NCBI GenBank assembly: GCA_016490735.1
Contig: JAEMWC010000001.1
Span: 4,037,001 to 4,101,000, forward strand
DNA: 64,000 bases
From: Pachyseris speciosa
Taxonomy: Eukaryota > Cnidaria > Anthozoa > Scleractinia > Pachyseridae
Reading direction: 5' to 3'
The notes below the pieces were generated by a model, which saw only the letters and a list, made by a program, of their open reading frames with translations, was not told the origin of the DNA and did no database searches. The translations under genes and the position numbers were made by a program. Positions 57,105-64,000 of this stretch are shown here, piece after piece (the first letter of the stretch is position 1; each line of letters opens with the position of its first letter).

Positions 57105-57742
57105 TAAACAGCACCATAAAAATTTCTCTTGATTGTCTTCATCGGCTTGTCAACATAACAGAAGGAATAAGGTTTCTTGGTGGCTTCAATGTATTTCTTC
57201 TTGTCTATTCCAAGTTCTTGTGCAATCAAGTTCCTTTCTCTTGAGGATGGGAAATCATAAAGGCAGAAGTGACTGCAATTGAGTCTGATTGATTTTGGGC
57301 ATCCATAGAATGACTGTGTGAGATATATGACTGAACAGTTCTTGTGTCTCCCCTGAATGAAATAGCTGATTATTTGATCTTGTTTCTTGTCAGTCACGAA
57401 ATCATCAAAAACAACCAATCGCTGCAAATCTGTGTCTTTTATTTGTTCAACTGGTAATATCTCTTCTTGACTGCAAACCAAGGCAGGATATCCAATGTGA
57501 CTGCTTATTTCATCCATTACTTTCCGAAGATATTTGTACTTGTCTTGATCTAAATTTTTTGCATAAAGATGTATCTGATCATAATAAACCAATGGTTCCA
57601 TAATCAGATGCATGAACAATGTTGTCTTTCCAGATCCAGAATTACCAGCCAGCAGCATCCTGAAAGTGTCTTTTGGCATATACGGATACAACTGTCTGAA
57701 TGAATTCTTTAAACCCTGAATATCATAATTAGGGATTTCCAT
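57104..57742 (-). CDS. Genome-packaging ATPase (FtsK/HerA type)
   Basis: A 212-residue protein with a Walker A loop MLLAGNSGSGKTTLFMHLIM near residue 30 and a Walker B strand LQRLVVFDDFV near residue 105, then a sensor-like stretch CSVIYLTQSFYGCPKSI. Length and motifs fit the A32-like packaging ATPases of Polintons and adintoviruses, which pump the genome into the capsid. The frame is intact. It is transcribed divergently from the gene at 57779. Confidence 0.9.
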   Translation of the reverse strand: MEIPNYDIQGLKNSFRQLYPYMPKDTFRMLLAGNSGSGKTTLFMHLIMEPLVYYDQIHLYAKNLDQDKYKYLRKVMDEISSHIGYPALVCSQEEILPVEQIKDTDLQRLVVFDDFVTDKKQDQIISYFIQGRHKNCSVIYLTQSFYGCPKSIRLNCSHFCLYDFPSSRERNLIAQELGIDKKKYIEATKKPYSFCYVDKPMKTIKRNFYGAV

Positions 57743-57778
57743 ATGTAAATAGTTTAGATTAGTCTAACACAATTGTAT
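57743..57778. promoter_or_regulatory. Bidirectional TCTAA promoter between ATPase and coiled-coil gene
   Basis: TTTAGATTAGTCTAA (about 57753-57767) holds two TCTAA motifs facing outward. Each is 11 bases from its ATG: at 57742 on the minus strand and 57779 on the plus strand. The symmetric arrangement strongly supports the motif as a promoter. Confidence 0.7.
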
Positions 57779-58621
57779 ATGGATATAGAACGAATGAAAA
57801 GTCTTCTTAAAAGTGGAATTGAAGCCGGAAATAAAACTGGAGAAGTTCGTGATGTTATCAAGACTTATGAATACAGAAAACAGGATGCTTATGATACATC
57901 AGAATTACTGAAACCCTCTATTGATGTCCAGAAGAGTGTGAAAGAAAGTGTCGACGAAAAACAGGATGAAGTTATTAAACAGTTGAAAAAGAATCAAAAA
58001 GCCTTGACATCTGGTTTCGAAGATCTTATGCTGATGAACACGTTACCTGAATCAGTACCAATGAAAACAACATTACCAATTGATTACAAACCTAAAATGA
58101 TGACTGAAACAGAAGCACCATATAAGTCGAATCTTGATAAAGGTTTTTCACTTGAGGATGTTAAGGTATTACAGGAATATGAATTGTCTCCTCCAACAAC
58201 AATTTTAAAAAGGATAATGGATGGTGAAATCGACATCAACAAGTATGATAAAATGATTGGTGAAATAACCAAACAACTTGGAAGACAAAAAGCTCATCTA
58301 TCAACAACCAAAACAAATAGGGATAAAAATAAAGAAAAGATATATGAATTGACTCAAAGGATCAAACTAATACAAAAGTACCGAAAAAGAATTGGCGCCG
58401 TTGAGGAAGGTGCATCAACTATTGGTTCAGGCATGGGTTCAAGGGATGCATTTTTGGGTGACATGCTTTCAAGACTGCAGTTACTTGGTGGGTCTATTTC
58501 AGCCGGCAACAATAGCATGGGTGTAAGAAATGAATTCACAAATATATTGCATACATTGAACAGACTGGGAATCCTGAAAACCGGTGAGTTGAATAAAATA
58601 ATGATGAAATATCTAATGTAA
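57779..58621 (+). CDS. Coiled-coil viral protein, probable virion component
   Basis: The ATG at 57779 (MDIERMKSLLKSGIEAGNKT) is preferred over earlier TTG codons because it has the TCTAA signal at the usual spacing. The 280-residue protein is charged and helical, with a coiled coil near residues 170-210 (LGRQKAHLSTTKTNRDKNKE) and a conserved-looking glycine-rich C-terminus (STIGSGMGSRDAFLGDMLSR). It stands directly before the penton gene. I do not recognise a named family. Confidence 0.75.
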   Translation: MDIERMKSLLKSGIEAGNKTGEVRDVIKTYEYRKQDAYDTSELLKPSIDVQKSVKESVDEKQDEVIKQLKKNQKALTSGFEDLMLMNTLPESVPMKTTLPIDYKPKMMTETEAPYKSNLDKGFSLEDVKVLQEYELSPPTTILKRIMDGEIDINKYDKMIGEITKQLGRQKAHLSTTKTNRDKNKEKIYELTQRIKLIQKYRKRIGAVEEGASTIGSGMGSRDAFLGDMLSRLQLLGGSISAGNNSMGVRNEFTNILHTLNRLGILKTGELNKIMMKYLM

Positions 58622-58627
58622 AAGTAT
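58612..58627 (+). promoter_or_regulatory. TCTAA late-promoter-like motif
   Basis: TCTAA (58612-58616), inside the end of the preceding gene, then TGTAAAAGTAT, 11 bases, then the ATG of the penton-like gene. Confidence 0.6.
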
Positions 58628-59407
58628 ATGACAGAAATTTCATTACGATTCAACAGTAAAAACAGAGACAAAATTGGTGTCAGCAAGAGTCATGATTTTG
58701 AAAAAAGATTCAATACACCTCTTAAATTAACGAATGATTTGAAATATGAAATGGCTGTGAATGTTATCAATATGACATATAGTTGGTACAATATCAGAGA
58801 TATTTTTGGGAATAATCAAATTAAATACAGCTATGACAAAGGTGTAAACTGGGAAACAATAACATTCGTTAACGGGATGTATTCATACGACGATATCAAT
58901 AGTTACATTCATGAGTATATGAGAAAAAATAGCCATATACTGAATCCATCTGAAACAGACAAATCAAAATTCAAGTATGGTATTAATATAACTTTCGTTT
59001 TATCAACATACCGCATTTTGATTGAACTCAATGAAAATTATCGTGTGGATCTCAGAAATAATGATTTCAGAAAACTTATCGGTTTCGATTCAAAATTAGT
59101 TTCAGCCAGAGAATATGGAACAAATCTACCTGACATTACAAGAGGAGTAGATGAAATTTATATCAATTGTGATTTGGTGACAGATAGCATTGTTGATGGA
59201 AATAGCACAAATACAATCGCTGTTATTCCAGTCACAAATCTAGTCAGAAGTTTACCTTTCACTTACAAACCTCGTTTTCTTTCATGGAATCCTGTCTCAA
59301 CACATAATATCAGCTCAATACGCTTTTATGTCACAGACTCTTCTGGAGCTCCAGTCGATTTGAATGGGATAGATTGGTATATTGAGTTATTCTTGAGAGA
59401 GACATAA
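58628..59407 (+). CDS. Penton-like minor capsid protein (single jelly roll)
   Basis: A 259-residue intact protein. The sequence is rich in predicted beta strands, with YEMAVNVINMTYSWYNIRDI near the start and a C-terminal SSIRFYVTDSSGAPVDLNG followed by WYIELFLRET. Length, position between ATPase and major capsid gene, and the YEMAV...WYN pattern fit the penton protein (called PY) of Polintons, which closes the capsid vertices. The fold assignment is inference. Confidence 0.72.
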   Translation: MTEISLRFNSKNRDKIGVSKSHDFEKRFNTPLKLTNDLKYEMAVNVINMTYSWYNIRDIFGNNQIKYSYDKGVNWETITFVNGMYSYDDINSYIHEYMRKNSHILNPSETDKSKFKYGINITFVLSTYRILIELNENYRVDLRNNDFRKLIGFDSKLVSAREYGTNLPDITRGVDEIYINCDLVTDSIVDGNSTNTIAVIPVTNLVRSLPFTYKPRFLSWNPVSTHNISSIRFYVTDSSGAPVDLNGIDWYIELFLRET

Positions 59408-59426
59408 TTATAAAACCTAATAGTAT

Positions 59427-59669
59427 ATGAAACGGTTTGAGTTTAAAAAATATGAACAACATGGTGAAGGTATTGTGACTGATATGATCAAAACAGCTGG
59501 AAAAAAAGCAGCCACAACAATTAGTGAACACGTAGGTAAAAAAGCTGGTGACAAAATCATAGAACTTTTGAAAAAGAGAAAAAGTGGAAACAAGAGTGGA
59601 ACTGAGAGTGTGAGCCAGACTGGTGGTTTAATCAAAAGAAAGAGAGGTCGACCACGTAAAATAAAATAA
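59427..59669 (+). CDS. Small basic AT-hook protein
   Basis: An 80-residue protein: an N-terminal stretch (FKKYEQHGEGIVTDMIKTAG), a helical middle (KKAGDKIIELLKKRK) and a C-terminal AT hook (KRKRGRPRKIK) that would bind the minor groove of AT-rich DNA. It could condense viral DNA in the particle, like adenovirus core proteins. Its promoter-like motif is degenerate, CCTAA with a 6-base spacing. Confidence 0.75.
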   Translation: MKRFEFKKYEQHGEGIVTDMIKTAGKKAATTISEHVGKKAGDKIIELLKKRKSGNKSGTESVSQTGGLIKRKRGRPRKIK

Positions 59670-59675
59670 CTTTTA

Positions 59676-59691
59676 TCTAACACAATAATAT
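59676..59691 (+). promoter_or_regulatory. TCTAA late-promoter-like motif
   Basis: TCTAA (59676-59680) then CACAATAATAT, 11 bases, then the ATG of the major capsid gene. Confidence 0.65.
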
Positions 59692-60982
59692 ATGTCAAAC
59701 TATCGTGACTCAAAATATATCGAAAGATATGAAGATGTAGTGTTCGAACTAGAGACAGCACTTAATACTGTAGTAGCAAACAATGCTCATCAGAGTAAAA
59801 CAGGTTACCGTTTCATTGTTGATAACAGTGGAGAGACTACACCATTTGACTGGTATAATGCCCGTTTTAATGTCGATTTCATTGTGAAAAAGCTTGCAGA
59901 TGGAGACCACATTGTTGCTGACGATCGAAATGGTATTGTCAATTCAATTCACGCTCTTATTAACACCATTAATGTAAAAATGAATGGTCTTGATGTTTAT
60001 GAGTGCAGAGATGCCAACCAAGCCACAAATATTAAGTCATTGCTTGAGTATTCACAGGGTTATGCTGTAAGTCAGGGAACCAATGAGTTCTTCTATCTTG
60101 ACGACAAAAGACAAGCTGAAGACAGAGTGGCCCAGGTGGCTAATTATAACAAAGGATTCGCAGCTCGTAAAGCACTGTTGAATGGTGCAGCCGGTAAAGT
60201 AAATGCAGAGCTTGCATTGAACAGATACGGTTTTTTTCAAGAGCTTTTGGGATGAACTTATGCCTAACTCAAAAGTAGAGATAAAATTGACACTTGAGAG
60301 TGATGCCAATTTGATTTGGCAAGCTGCTGATAATTGCCGTGTGGTACTAACTAAATTCCAGCTAATAGTTCCTCGCATTGTTTTCAATTCTGCGGGAAAG
60401 TCCTTATACATGAGCAAGTATCTTGACAACAGAAAGTGGACTTACATGAGAGAATTGATTGAGAGAGGCAATTCAACAAGACAACAGACTGCCAATTTCC
60501 GTATTTCCACAGCAATAAACAAACCCAGGCATGTCTTTGTATTCATCATCAATGATGCCAATGATGCATCTCAGACAGCCAATAAATTTCTCTATAACAC
60601 ATTCTCAGTTGCAAATAACCAAACTTTGACTGATTGTTATCTTGAGGTTGGCAACGGAAATGATTATCCAGAGCTTCGTTATAAACCATCAACAGAACCA
60701 ACAAGAGTATTTAGAGATGTTTTGAAATATGTTCATGCGGTTAATGATTTCAGTGACAGTACCCTTCTCAACAGGGACAATTTCGGTACAATATTCCCTT
60801 TTGTTTATTTCGATCTGACAAAACAGAAACAGGATATTAAAGATGGAATGACAAAACTGACTTTCAAATACACTTTGAGTGCTGCAACAAATGCTGATTA
60901 CAGTGTGTATGCACTGGTCCTCTATGAGCAGGATATTGAGATGAGAAAGACTGATGGAAAATTAATTCTTAGATCAATGTAA
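59692..60982 (+). pseudogene. Double-jelly-roll major capsid protein, split by a frameshift
   Basis: Two frames cover the gene: 59692-60255 (starts MSNYRDSKYIERYEDVVFEL, includes TTPFDWYNARFNVDFIVKKL) and 60260-60982 (includes WQAADNCRVVLTKFQLIVPR, NKPRHVFVFIINDANDASQT and GTIFPFVYFDLTKQK). Together they have the length and order of the hexon-like major capsid protein of cnidarian Polinton/adintovirus elements. The first frame stops at TGA 60253-60255 and the second is in another phase, which one inserted or deleted base near CTTTTGG (about 60243-60250) would explain. The stop falls near the junction of the two jelly rolls. A programmed shift is less likely. Confidence 0.88.
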
Positions 60983-61136
60983 ATTAAATAAATTAAATAA
61001 ATTAAATAAATAAATTAAATAAATAAATTAAATAAATTAAATAAATTAAATAAATTAAATAATTAAATAAATAAATTGAATAATTAAATTAAATGATTGT
61101 TTGTATTAAATACAATTTAGTATAAACATATATTAT
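60983..61136. repeat. AAAT/AATTAAAT low-complexity tract before the protease gene
   Basis: AATTAAATAAAT-type repeats fill about 60983-61092, followed by a non-repetitive AT-rich leader ending ATATTATATG at the next start codon. No TCTAA is seen, which makes this the one major late gene without the motif; the nearest variant is TTTAGTATAAA. Confidence 0.75.
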
Positions 61137-62438
61137 ATGACTACTTATCATCCTCATGGAGTAAGACTTTCAGGAAGTCAGAAGGAAAGGCTTGCAAAAG
61201 CTATACAAACAAATTCACCGGTAACATTGAGACTCGCACATGGAGATCTCACTGGAGGTGATCAAATGATGTTGACAAAAACACAGATAAAAAAATTAGC
61301 CAAATCACAGAGAAATGGAACAGGTGCTGATGTAAAGATATCCAAAGCACAGATCAGAAAATCAGTCCAAGAAGGAGGTTCTCTTTGGTCCAGTCTTTTT
61401 TCACTTGGAACAAGACTATTGCCTTATGCAGGTAAAGCAGTAGCTAAAGCGGCTCCAGCATTGGCTACAGGTGCTCTTTCTTCATTAGCAAGTCTCGGCA
61501 TTGATAAACTATTTGGAAAGAAACAAAAAGGAGGATTCATTATTCCCAATAAAAACTTGCCCCAACTATTGAATTTTAGAAATTTATTGAATGTGAGACA
61601 AATGGCTGATCTTGTAAATGCGATGCAGTCTGGTGGACAACTTGCTATCAAACCAACAAAAGCGCAGACTGGAAAGGGTATTGGAACAATACTGGCGAGT
61701 ATTGGTATCCCATTAGCCATTAATGCAGTCAAGGGGTTATTTGGAAAAGGTTTGCATGTTGAAAGCAGCCGTCCAAGACGGTCAATACCTGTTCATGTTC
61801 CAGATGACATTGTACCCAGAAAGAAAGGTGGGAAACATGCTATGATTCCATGGCAATCTCCTCCTGTTTTTGGTACATGGAATAACCCAATCGGTTATGG
61901 AATGAAAAAAAAAAAGAAAAGGAAAAGGACTTCTACTGGGCAAAAACAGTCCATTCAATTCAATCCCCATACTAGGAACCATTTTGTAAACAAACCCTTA
62001 TCCAACTTTGATTTAATCAATTGGGTTAAACAACTTGGAATAAAACATTTTAGAGGAGTATTTTCAAGAGACAATCTTCCTAGACAAATAAAAAAGAATG
62101 AATGTGGGATAGTCAATCTTGATTCCAAAATTGGACCTGGTACTCACTGGGTATGTTATCGAATTGGTGATAGATACTGTGAATACTTTGACTCATTTGG
62201 TTTAATGATGCCAACAGAAGTACAGAAATACATGGCTACAAGTGGAAAACAACTTGAATACTCTGGAGATGAGATACAAGAAAGAGATTCAGTCTTGTGT
62301 GGATATTGGTGTTTGTACTATCTTCTTGAGAGACAAAAAGGCAGATCCATTCTTAATACAATACATAATGCTGAATTTGATCCAACAGACACAAGAGTCA
62401 ATCACAGATTCATCATAGACTACTTTAAAAATATCTAA
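61137..62438 (+). CDS. Virion core protein fused to an adenovirus-type cysteine protease
   Basis: A 433-residue intact frame. Residues 1-70 are basic (VRLSGSQKERLAKAIQTNSP and KTQIKKLAKSQRN). Residues 80-110 and 175-200 hold hydrophobic glycine/alanine segments (GTILASIGIPLAINAVKGLF), like membrane-active virion proteins. After a lysine run (near 260) comes the protease: FRGVFSRDNLPRQIKKNECG, the histidine in GPGTHWVCYRIG, the acid in YCEYFDSFGL, and the glutamine and cysteine in EIQERDSVLCGYWC. It would process capsid precursors. In related elements I recall these as adjacent parts; whether the fusion is normal cannot be settled here. Confidence 0.85.
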   Translation: MTTYHPHGVRLSGSQKERLAKAIQTNSPVTLRLAHGDLTGGDQMMLTKTQIKKLAKSQRNGTGADVKISKAQIRKSVQEGGSLWSSLFSLGTRLLPYAGKAVAKAAPALATGALSSLASLGIDKLFGKKQKGGFIIPNKNLPQLLNFRNLLNVRQMADLVNAMQSGGQLAIKPTKAQTGKGIGTILASIGIPLAINAVKGLFGKGLHVESSRPRRSIPVHVPDDIVPRKKGGKHAMIPWQSPPVFGTWNNPIGYGMKKKKKRKRTSTGQKQSIQFNPHTRNHFVNKPLSNFDLINWVKQLGIKHFRGVFSRDNLPRQIKKNECGIVNLDSKIGPGTHWVCYRIGDRYCEYFDSFGLMMPTEVQKYMATSGKQLEYSGDEIQERDSVLCGYWCLYYLLERQKGRSILNTIHNAEFDPTDTRVNHRFIIDYFKNI

Positions 62439-62450
62439 CTTAATGGTATA
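62434..62450 (+). promoter_or_regulatory. TCTAA late-promoter-like motif
   Basis: TCTAA (62434-62438), overlapping the protease stop codon, then CTTAATGGTATA, 12 bases, then the ATG at 62451. Confidence 0.65.
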
Positions 62451-62612
62451 ATGGTAAAATCATATTGTGTGAAACAGAAGAAGCAGACTGAATGTGTACC
62501 AGGAAGCGAAACATACCAAAAGACTAAAAATGGAAGAACCATGATGAAATGCAAGTGTGCTGAATGTGGAATCACAAAGACTAAATTTGTCAGAAATCGG
62601 GAAACTGAATAG
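62451..62612 (+). CDS. Zinc-ribbon miniprotein
   Basis: A 53-residue frame starting MVKSYCVKQKKQTECVPGSE. It has the pattern YC...NGRTMMKCKCAECGITK typical of short DUF5679-like zinc ribbons found beside capsid genes in Polinton-like elements, though one expected cysteine of the first pair appears as glutamine (CVKQ). It has its own TCTAA signal and precedes the PLA2 gene; the original gene may have continued further downstream. Confidence 0.65.
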   Translation: MVKSYCVKQKKQTECVPGSETYQKTKNGRTMMKCKCAECGITKTKFVRNRETE

Positions 62613-63214
62613 CCCGTCTGAAGGGGCGGGCATACTAGATTCAGCCGCAGATATGGCGCTAACAGGATTCTTAGAACATGGAGTCCCTTATTTAGCGAAG
62701 AAGGGTGTTGAAATGGGTAGATATTATGCTTCTGAAGCAATGAGAAATCCAAAGCTGCAAAAGAAATTAATTGACAAAGGACTTTCCCTCGCAAAACCTG
62801 CAATCACAAAGGTTGGGTCAGAAGCTTTGAAAACAACTCTCAACAAAAGTGAGACCAAATATTCGTTACAAAACAGATATCAAAGGATTAGATTATGGCG
62901 GTGCTATTGACATTCATAAGGTTATTGGCAAGCTTCCTAAACCGAAAAGTGGATGGACACCCGGAAAGTATAAATACATGGGACCTTATAATCCCCTCGA
63001 TAAACAGTTAGAGTATGATAAAAACACAGGTGAGGTCTTGAAATGGAATGTACAACCTTATAACAAAGTGGATGAAATAGCAGCTTACCATGATATTTGT
63101 TATGATATGGGAAAAAATAAAGGTGAATGTGATAGAACAATGGTCGAGTCACTAGATCAAATACCATATGGTGAGATGCCAAAATGGGGTCAAACAGCTA
63201 GATTTCTTAATTGA
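62557..63214 (+). pseudogene. PLA2-domain minor virion protein, split by a frameshift
   Basis: Frame 62557-62910 (no ATG at its start) has GVPYLAKKGVEMGRYYASEA and KLIDKGLSLAKPAITKVGSE. Frame 62849-63214 in another phase continues with DIHKVIGKLPKPKSGWTPGK and a viral-type phospholipase A2 core: the calcium-loop-like YMGPYNPLDKQ and the catalytic AAYHDICYDMG. Such domains help parvovirus-type particles leave endosomes, and here presumably act in entry. The switch of frame near 62850-62900 is best explained by an indel. Confidence 0.8.
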
Positions 63215-64000
63215 CAAAAAACAGAAACTTGGTCTTTGGTGTTTCAAAAAACGGAAAAAGCCGTCGAGTGAAGAAAACTGGCAAGAAAAAACTAGCTGAT
63301 GAATTACATGCACCCATAAAACGAAATTTCACTCGGCGGCGTGTCATTGTAAATAAATTGATGAAAATATGGGCAAGTGATCTAGTTGAAATGCAACAGT
63401 TTAGTAAATGGATAAAAGGTTATCGATATCTTCTTATGGTTATTGATGTCTTCAGCAAATATGGTTGGATTGTCCCATTGAAGGATAAGAAAGGTGAATC
63501 TGTCCACTGAAGCATTCAAAACAATATTCAAGGAAGGCAGAAAACCACAGTATTTATGGGTCGACAAGGGAAAAGAGTTTTACAACAAACACTTGAAGGA
63601 CTTGCTAGAGAAACATAGTGTACAGATGTACTCAACTGAGAATGAGGAGAAGTCATCAGTAGTTGAAAGATGGAATCGAACAATGAAGTCCAAAATGTGG
63701 AAGCAGTTCACTGTTCAAGGTAATACACAGTATTTAGACATGTTACCAAAATTAGTGAAACAGTATAATAATACCAAACATTCAAGCACAAAGATGACAC
63801 CCGTTGAAGCATCTGATAAGAGGAATGAAGGAACTGTTTACTTCAATTTGTATGGTGATATGAAAACATTAAAACAGAAACCGAAATTCAAAATAGGTGA
63901 TAAGGTTCGAATATCTAAGTATAAACGGAATGTGTTCGACAAGGGCTATACACCAAATTGGACTGAAGAAGTGTTTACAGTTGATAAGATCCAGTACACT
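63211..64000 (+). pseudogene. Retrovirus-like DDE integrase, frameshifted and cut by the window end
   Basis: Frame 63211-63510 contains KIWASDLVEMQQFSKWIKGY (first Asp) and LLMVIDVFSKYGWIVPLKDK, then stops at TGA about 63508. A second frame from about 63502 to the window end contains YLWVDKGKEFYNKHL (second Asp), STENEEKSSVVERWNRTMKS (catalytic Glu region), YNNTKHSSTKMTPVEASD and a C-terminal KFKIGDKVRISKYKR chromatin-binding-like barrel. It is the integrase of Polinton/adintovirus elements, inserting linear DNA with about 6 bp duplications. The shift lies at 63495-63510. No ATG is clear at the start. Confidence 0.88.

Larger units (their letters stand above)
50498..64000. mobile_element. Endogenous adintovirus/Polinton-like virus, left part
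   Basis: The interval encodes the morphogenesis set of Polinton/adintovirus elements: packaging ATPase, adenovirus-type protease, double-jelly-roll capsid protein, penton-like protein, PLA2-bearing virion protein and a retrovirus-like integrase, plus a late-factor-like protein and fibre-like proteins. The left boundary is inferred from the palindrome; the right end and the expected protein-primed DNA polymerase lie beyond 64000. Genes from 51379 to 57742 are on the minus strand and those from 57779 on are plus. Frameshifts in four genes and stops in another show that this copy is damaged. Confidence 0.92.

Noticed and set aside
60230..60262. Programmed ribosomal frameshift in the major capsid gene
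   Set aside because: A T run is nearby, but no clear slippery heptamer plus pseudoknot is visible and several other viral genes carry random shifts, so an indel is simpler.

Overview
This is a eukaryotic (animal) genome window, most likely from a cnidarian and plausibly an anthozoan such as a stony coral. That is an inference from GT-AG spliced exons, the repeat families and the transposon protein families, which resemble ones I know from cnidarian genomes. It is almost entirely mobile and viral DNA in an AT-rich background. No rRNA, genuine tRNA, CRISPR array or bacterial-style operon is present.

Layout. (1) Positions 1-3108 and about 20072-35480 are two copies (A and B) of one host repeat unit holding exons of an unrecognised decayed gene and old LINE remnants. 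(2) Positions 3109-20068 look like a complete 17 kb DNA transposon: near-identical 17 bp terminal inverted repeats, a TAA target duplication, and AGGAATTCCT-type subterminal repeats at both ends. Its two multi-exon genes are transcribed divergently from a 112 bp gap: a BEN-domain/coiled-coil protein (minus, 10 exons) and a tnp2/EnSpm-like transposase (plus, 13 exons). Introns carry MITEs, a tRNA-derived SINE and a pogo-like element. (3) Copy B is split by a nest: a Ty3/gypsy retrotransposon (22066-32263) holding three fold-back MITEs, a DIRS tyrosine-recombinase retrotransposon (27119-31908) sitting in its 3' LTR, and a TTAA-flanked MITE pair. Copy A preserves the empty gypsy insertion site. 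(4) Positions 36.7-47.4 kb hold decayed THAP/DDE, DDE-like, piggyBac, LINE and second tyrosine-recombinase elements plus the first exons of one small gene. About 47.4-50.5 kb holds no recognisable gene.

(5) From about 50.5 kb to the window end lies the left 13.5 kb of an endogenous adintovirus/Polinton-like virus. Its visible genes are a zinc-ribbon late-transcription-factor-like protein, membrane and small proteins, a locus of modular fibre-like proteins (collagen-like, repeated and lectin-like parts), packaging ATPase, coiled-coil protein, penton-like protein, AT-hook basic protein, double-jelly-roll major capsid protein (frameshifted), a core protein fused to an adenovirus-type protease, a zinc-ribbon miniprotein, a PLA2 capsid protein (frameshifted) and an integrase (frameshifted and cut by the window end). 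A DNA polymerase is expected outside the window. The viral genes share a striking signal: TCTAA placed 11-12 bases before the ATG in seven cases, like the TCTA late promoters known from Cafeteria roenbergensis virus and its virophage Mavirus. The late-factor-like gene is a natural candidate to read it. The virus carries at least four frameshifts and two TAA stops, so it is a fossil or is affected by assembly errors.
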